Origin: Nemertoderma westbladi | Taxonomy: Eukaryota > Xenacoelomorpha > Nemertodermatida > Nemertodermatidae | Length of the DNA: 21,957 nucleotides | Assembly: GCA_032718475.1 (NCBI GenBank) | Contig: JAUCBJ010001744.1 | Location: 1-21,957 of the forward strand | Direction of reading: 5' to 3' | Shown: positions 18,581-21,957 of the stretch, one piece after another | Layout of the letters: every line of letters begins with the position of its first letter | How positions within the stretch are numbered: the stretch's first letter is position 1 | Made by a program: the position numbers and the translations under genes | Notes under the pieces: model-generated | What the model saw: only the letters and a program-made list of their open reading frames with translations | The model's database searches: none | What the model was told of the DNA's origin: nothing

Positions 18581-18967
18581 ATTGAAAAATATCGAGACAT
18601 GAAAAATATCGAGAGTAAAAATAACGCAAGTAAAAATATCGAGTGTTGAAAAATATCGAGTGTTGAAAAATATCGAGTGTTGAAAAATATCGAGAGTAAA
18701 AATATCGAGTGTTGAAAAATATCGAGTGTTGAAAAATATCGAGAGTAAAAATATCGAGTGTTGAAAAATATCGAGAGTAAAAATATCGAGTGTTGAAAAA
18801 TATCGAGTGTTGAAAAATATCGAGTGTTGAAAAATATCGAGAGTAAAAATATCGAGTGTTGAAAAATATCGAGTGTTGAAAAATATCGAGAGTAAAAATA
18901 TCGAGTATTGAAAAATATCGAGTGTTGAAAAATATCGAGAATAAAAATATCGATAGTAACAATATTT
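18581..18967 (+). repeat. ATATCGAG satellite, array 1 (forward)
   Basis: About 24 units of two types alternate: a 17-bp unit AGTGTTGAAAAATATCG and a 14-bp unit AGAGTAAAAATATCG. Both end in ATATCGAG. The array is clean in the middle and decays at both edges. The same units occur in reverse orientation at 19371-19551, so the two arrays can pair. The long minus-strand open frame across it (18522-18962) is a repeat artefact. Confidence 0.93.
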
Positions 18968-19025
18968 TTAAATAAGGCTTGTATGTATGATATTTTTTTT
19001 CCTAAAAATGTTCTAGAACAAAAAA

Positions 19026-19240
19026 ATGTGTTCTAGAACAAAAATATTTATCAACATTGGTAGCTTACACGTGTTCTATAACATTTATAAAAAGAAGTAG
19101 AAAATACTAGCTATTTAAAAAAATTAAAAATGTGATCTAGAACTAAAAAATGTGTTCTAGAACAAAAATATTTATCAAAATTGATAGCTAGCACTTCTTC
19201 TATAATATTTATTTAAAAAATAGCAAAAACTAGCTAGTAT
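19026..19240 (+). repeat. ~120-bp tandem duplication between the two satellite arrays
   Basis: ATGTGTTCTAGAACAAAAAT then ATTTATCAA, GGTAGCT and TTCTATAA (from about 19026) recurs from about 19150 with a few changes (ATGTGTTCTAGAACAAAAAT, GATAGCT, TTCTATAA, ACTAGCTA). A further partial TTCTAGAACAAAAAA lies near 19010. Confidence 0.75.
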
Positions 19241-19370
19241 AATAAATCTGGTAAATGGGTATACCCAATGTGTATTAATTCCATTTACTTGCACTTGCAC
19301 TGTTGTAACCCATGTCACTGCAATATTATCCCATAATTCTAAATAAAATGCTCACGCAAAATGCAATATT

Positions 19371-19551
19371 TTACCTCGATATTTTTACCTCGATATTTTT
19401 CAACACTCGATATTTTTACTATCGATATTTTTCAACACTCTAAATTTTTACTCTCGATAATTTTACTCTCGATATTTTTACTCTCAATATTTTTTACTCT
19501 CGATATTTTCCAACACTCGATATTTTTACTCTCGATATTTCGATATTTTCG
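19371..19551 (-). repeat. ATATCGAG satellite, array 2 (inverted)
   Basis: CTCGATATTTTTACT and CTCGATATTTTTCAACA units are the reverse complements of array 1. About 11 units are present, more diverged than array 1. The array ends at a G7 run at 19551 that leads into the outer inverted repeat. Confidence 0.9.
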
Positions 19552-19569
19552 GGGGGGTCTCTGAACTAA

Positions 19570-19589
19570 GACACTATATTCCAGGACAT
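19570..19589 (-). repeat. Outer inverted repeat, right copy
   Basis: Exact 20-bp reverse complement of 15911-15930, next to a G run (C run on the other strand), mirroring the left side. Confidence 0.85.
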
Positions 19590-19804
19590 TGTGTATAATA
19601 TTCATCTAACTTCCTCAGGGGATCATTGGCCACCGATTTCGTTGATATACTAACATGGGCGGATCCAGAGGGAAGGGGTATACTCCCCCTTTAGAGAAAC
19701 TGCCACTAAACTGATTAACTGATATGCAAAATATTGATTTTATAAATTTTACTCTTATCACCCATCAAAACACAAACAAATAATAAGAAAAAGCAGATAA
19801 TAAC

Positions 19805-19838
<34 letters not shown>

Positions 19839-20239
19839 CACCCCCGTCCAACCAACCTCCTAAGTTCACGAGATGCAATAAAACTCATGAAATTTACTAA
19901 TAAAAGAAAAAACATATGGAGGTGTAGCAGTTATTACTTTCCTTAGTTTTATTACAATCGACTGAATGGAATATGAAAACTACAGTAAGCTAAATAAACT
20001 CATACCCAACGCACCACACAGACGCACTGTTTTCTGTTCACTAACAATAATAAAAATTTACGATTATTAAGGTCACAGATGTTGGTATTGAATACCAGCG
20101 TTATATTTTATATTTTATAATGTACTCGCTGCACAATGAAATTTCATTCATCTAGTGTAATACAATATTATATTTACCGATACGCAACTCTTAGCTATCC
20201 GCTAAGGAAGATCTTATCTTTAGTTTAAACATATTGAAG
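19590..20239. other. Flank with C30 tract and a possible transposon fragment; no gene
   Basis: ATGGGCGGATCCAGAGGG at about 19655-19672 resembles the terminal sequence of a common class of invertebrate non-autonomous transposons, and a C30 tract follows at 19806-19835. No matching second terminus was found. The rest is AT-rich with no credible frame; the poly-Gly frame at 19715-19915 is an artefact of the C run. Confidence 0.35.
19806..19835 (+). repeat. Poly-C tract (C30)
   Basis: Uninterrupted run of 30 C, the longest in the window, followed by a C-rich stretch to about 19847. Confidence 0.9.
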
Positions 20240-20738
20240 TTGATAATAGTTCACCACTATCACTGTCACTGGTTCCTGATAATAGTTCACCAGTATCACC
20301 GTCACTGGTTCCTGATAATAGTTCACCAGTATCACTGACACTGGTTCCTCATAATAGTTCACCAGTAGGCTATCACTGTCACTGGTTCTGTGATGATAAT
20401 AGTTCACCAGTATCACTGTCACTGGTTCCTGATAATAGTTCACCACTATCACTGTCACTGGTTCCTGATAATAGTTCACCACTATCACTGTCACTGGTTC
20501 CTGATAATAGTTCACCACTATCACTGTCACTGGTTCCTGATAATAGTTCACCAGTATCACTGTCACTGGTTCCTGATAATAGTTCACCACTATCACTGTC
20601 ACTGGTTCCTGATAATAGTTCACCACTATCACTGTCACTGGTTCCTGATAATAGTTCACCACTATCACTGTCACTGGTTCCTGATAATAGTTCACCAGTA
20701 TCACTGTCACTGGTTCCTGATAATAGTTCACCAGTCGT
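20240..20738 (+). repeat. 36-bp minisatellite, 14 units, with 144-bp higher-order period
   Basis: Each unit reads TGATAATAGTTCACCA then C or G, then TATCACTGTCACTGGTTCC. By the variable base the units run C G G G G C C C G C C C G G, so units 5-12 form two GCCC blocks of 144 bp. Unit 4 carries an extra 9 bp. Because 36 is a multiple of three, frames stay open on both strands (20225-20770 minus, 20390-20755 plus). These are not evidence of coding. G-type units can form a 6-bp ACCAGT/ACTGGT stem. Confidence 0.95.
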
Positions 20739-20759
20739 GCGAACGACCTAACTAACGCA

Positions 20760-21412
20760 ATATTGTACAATACTCTAAATAGTAGGACCTATCTCACCTC
20801 CCCCCGAAACCTGAGATTTCGACTACAGCTGTTCGATACAATAGTGAGATATAATCAATCAAATATAATCAAATATAATCAGCTTATCAAACAGCGCTGA
20901 CCGTAGATAATACAGCTATTTACTGAATAGGTTAAAGTAAAATTAATATGTTAAAGATATTATAATTTGCTTCACCAAACCACTGGCTGTCTGGTACGCT
21001 AACACTACAGTATAACTATGAAATGATCCATCCGATCTGACTTCCCTTCAGCCTTCCACTTGCTTCGAAAAGTTTCTGTAACGGTATTCGGTCCGGACCG
21101 ACCGAATTCGGGGCGAACATAAATATAAGCCCGAGTTATTGTGTGGTACAGTAGCTCGGATCAGTAGGCAGGTAGGCCTACCGCTTAAATGTGTCAATGT
21201 CAACATAGCCGGGCACCAAGTGATGGCGGAGTAAGTTACTTCATAAAACCGACACACTGGCAGCTTGGCGTCGATGTCATAATAGTCCACTATTGTCAGA
21301 CTACTCAAATCGTTCCATGCATTCTCCATTCGTCGGTTAGTCCAGTCTGCCCATCACCAATAAACCAACTGTCAGACAGTCTAGATTTCCTCAAGCGTTA
21401 AAGATCTGATCG
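20760..21412. other. Unannotated DNA, no gene recognised
   Basis: Nothing coding is supported. A short ATATAATCAA-type stutter occurs near 20850-20880. A 14-bp perfect palindrome TCGGTCCGGACCGA lies at 21088-21101. Confidence 0.4.
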
Positions 21413-21535
21413 GAGATCAGAAATAAAATCACCGCCCACGAAAACCTCTAGAATGAAAATTTTAGTTAGGTGTTGTCATTCTTACATTTTTGACAGACTG
21501 TCATGGACAGACAGACCGACAGAAATACAGGCATT
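21413..21535 (+). repeat. Dispersed repeat with CAGA-rich segment, copy 2
   Basis: ATCAGAAATAAAATCACCGC then CACGAAAACC and AATGAAAATTTTAG match the block at about 3105-3160 with perhaps three quarters identity, and GGACAGACAGACCGACAG follows near 21504-21522. In copy 1 the CAGA-rich part precedes the block; here it follows. Confidence 0.45.
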
Positions 21536-21957
21536 TCCTTTTTTTTCCCTTACAGGCATGGCTTTTCCTTTGACCTTAACCTAAAATTTGATCGTAATTC
21601 ATCAAAAAAATTTCGAAAACAAATTGTTTGCATTGTTGTTTGGGTGCCCTACACCCTTAATGAACCCTTGATATGTACTCAACCTTGATCTTGCCGAAAA
21701 ATATATACATCTCAGTATCTGTAGTAGGTCTCCGTTTCCTTGTAATAAATAGTTATTACTCGTTTTTAAGTGTAAATTCTTGTACGTATTAGGGCGTATG
21801 GGGATGCGATATATTTATATCAGTTTTAGATATTAGTTTTGTTTGTTGATAGAGACATTGATAAAGTCCACTGTAACTGTTATTGAGTGTTACAGCACCT
21901 ACCTGATCGCTCTCAAGCTCTAGTCTCCTTTATCTTTACTCACCATCATAGTATTTA
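21536..21957. other. Unannotated DNA to the window end
   Basis: No gene or repeat recognised. The short open frame at 21503-21688 starts in the repeat and has no domain. Confidence 0.4.

Noticed and set aside
18522-18962. 146-codon minus-strand frame
   Set aside because: Translation of the ATATCGAG satellite only.
20225-20770. Long open frames on both strands across the 36-bp repeats
   Set aside because: Unit length is divisible by three, so stop-free frames arise automatically; the translations are pure repeats without a credible start context.
1-21957. tRNA or rRNA genes
   Set aside because: No cloverleaf-compatible stems with conserved TTCGA-loop context and no rRNA blocks were recognised.

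Overview
The window is eukaryotic and almost entirely mobile and repetitive DNA. It is AT-rich, with long C homopolymers, several tandem-repeat arrays and a BEL/Pao retrotransposon. BEL/Pao elements, a piggyBac-like element with TTAA target sites, and a LINE with the reverse transcriptase and thumb motifs common in invertebrate genomes together suggest an invertebrate, possibly marine. The phylum cannot be fixed from this sequence. No ordinary host gene is certain; the only candidate is an open frame cut by the window edge at 1-200.

Layout. Positions 1-200: possible 3' end of a coding exon. 950-2805 (minus): 5'-truncated, frameshifted LINE with recognisable reverse transcriptase, thumb and C-terminal segments. 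2877-4127: a C19 tract, a PCAG/CAGA-rich dispersed repeat and featureless AT-rich DNA. 4133-13501 (minus): a 9.4-kb BEL/Pao-type LTR retrotransposon with TG...CA LTRs about 98% identical by eye, flanked by the 5-bp duplication GCGGG. In its own 5'-3' order (falling coordinates) it holds a 5' LTR, a 1.7-kb leader, an intact 598-codon Gag-like frame, an integrase remnant with two in-frame stops, an AT-rich spacer, an unrecognised 432-codon frame overlapping a 135-codon frame in the -1 register, a short polypurine stretch and a 3' LTR. Protease, reverse transcriptase and RNase H are missing; the Gag-like stop lies only 34 bp from the integrase remnant.

Positions 13507-15570: AT-rich flank, then a 1.1-kb purine-rich minisatellite with about 27-bp units. 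15911-19589: concentric inverted repeats. A 20-bp perfect inverted pair next to C/G runs encloses a TA-flanked long-TIR element (16028-18553). One arm of that element is interrupted by a TTAA-flanked piggyBac-like non-autonomous element (16076-17628) carrying five ~163-bp tandem units. Two arrays of the same ATATCGAG satellite lie beyond it in opposite orientation. 19655-20220 holds a C30 tract and a possible further transposon fragment. 20240-20738: a 36-bp minisatellite with a 144-bp higher-order period. 20760-21957: unannotated apart from a second copy of the dispersed repeat.

The points most worth following up are the unrecognised 3' frames of the BEL element, with an in-phase slippery heptamer in their overlap; the piggyBac-like element that carries satellite-like repeats; and the nested inverted-repeat architecture at 15.9-19.6 kb. 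All alignments and counts were made by eye.
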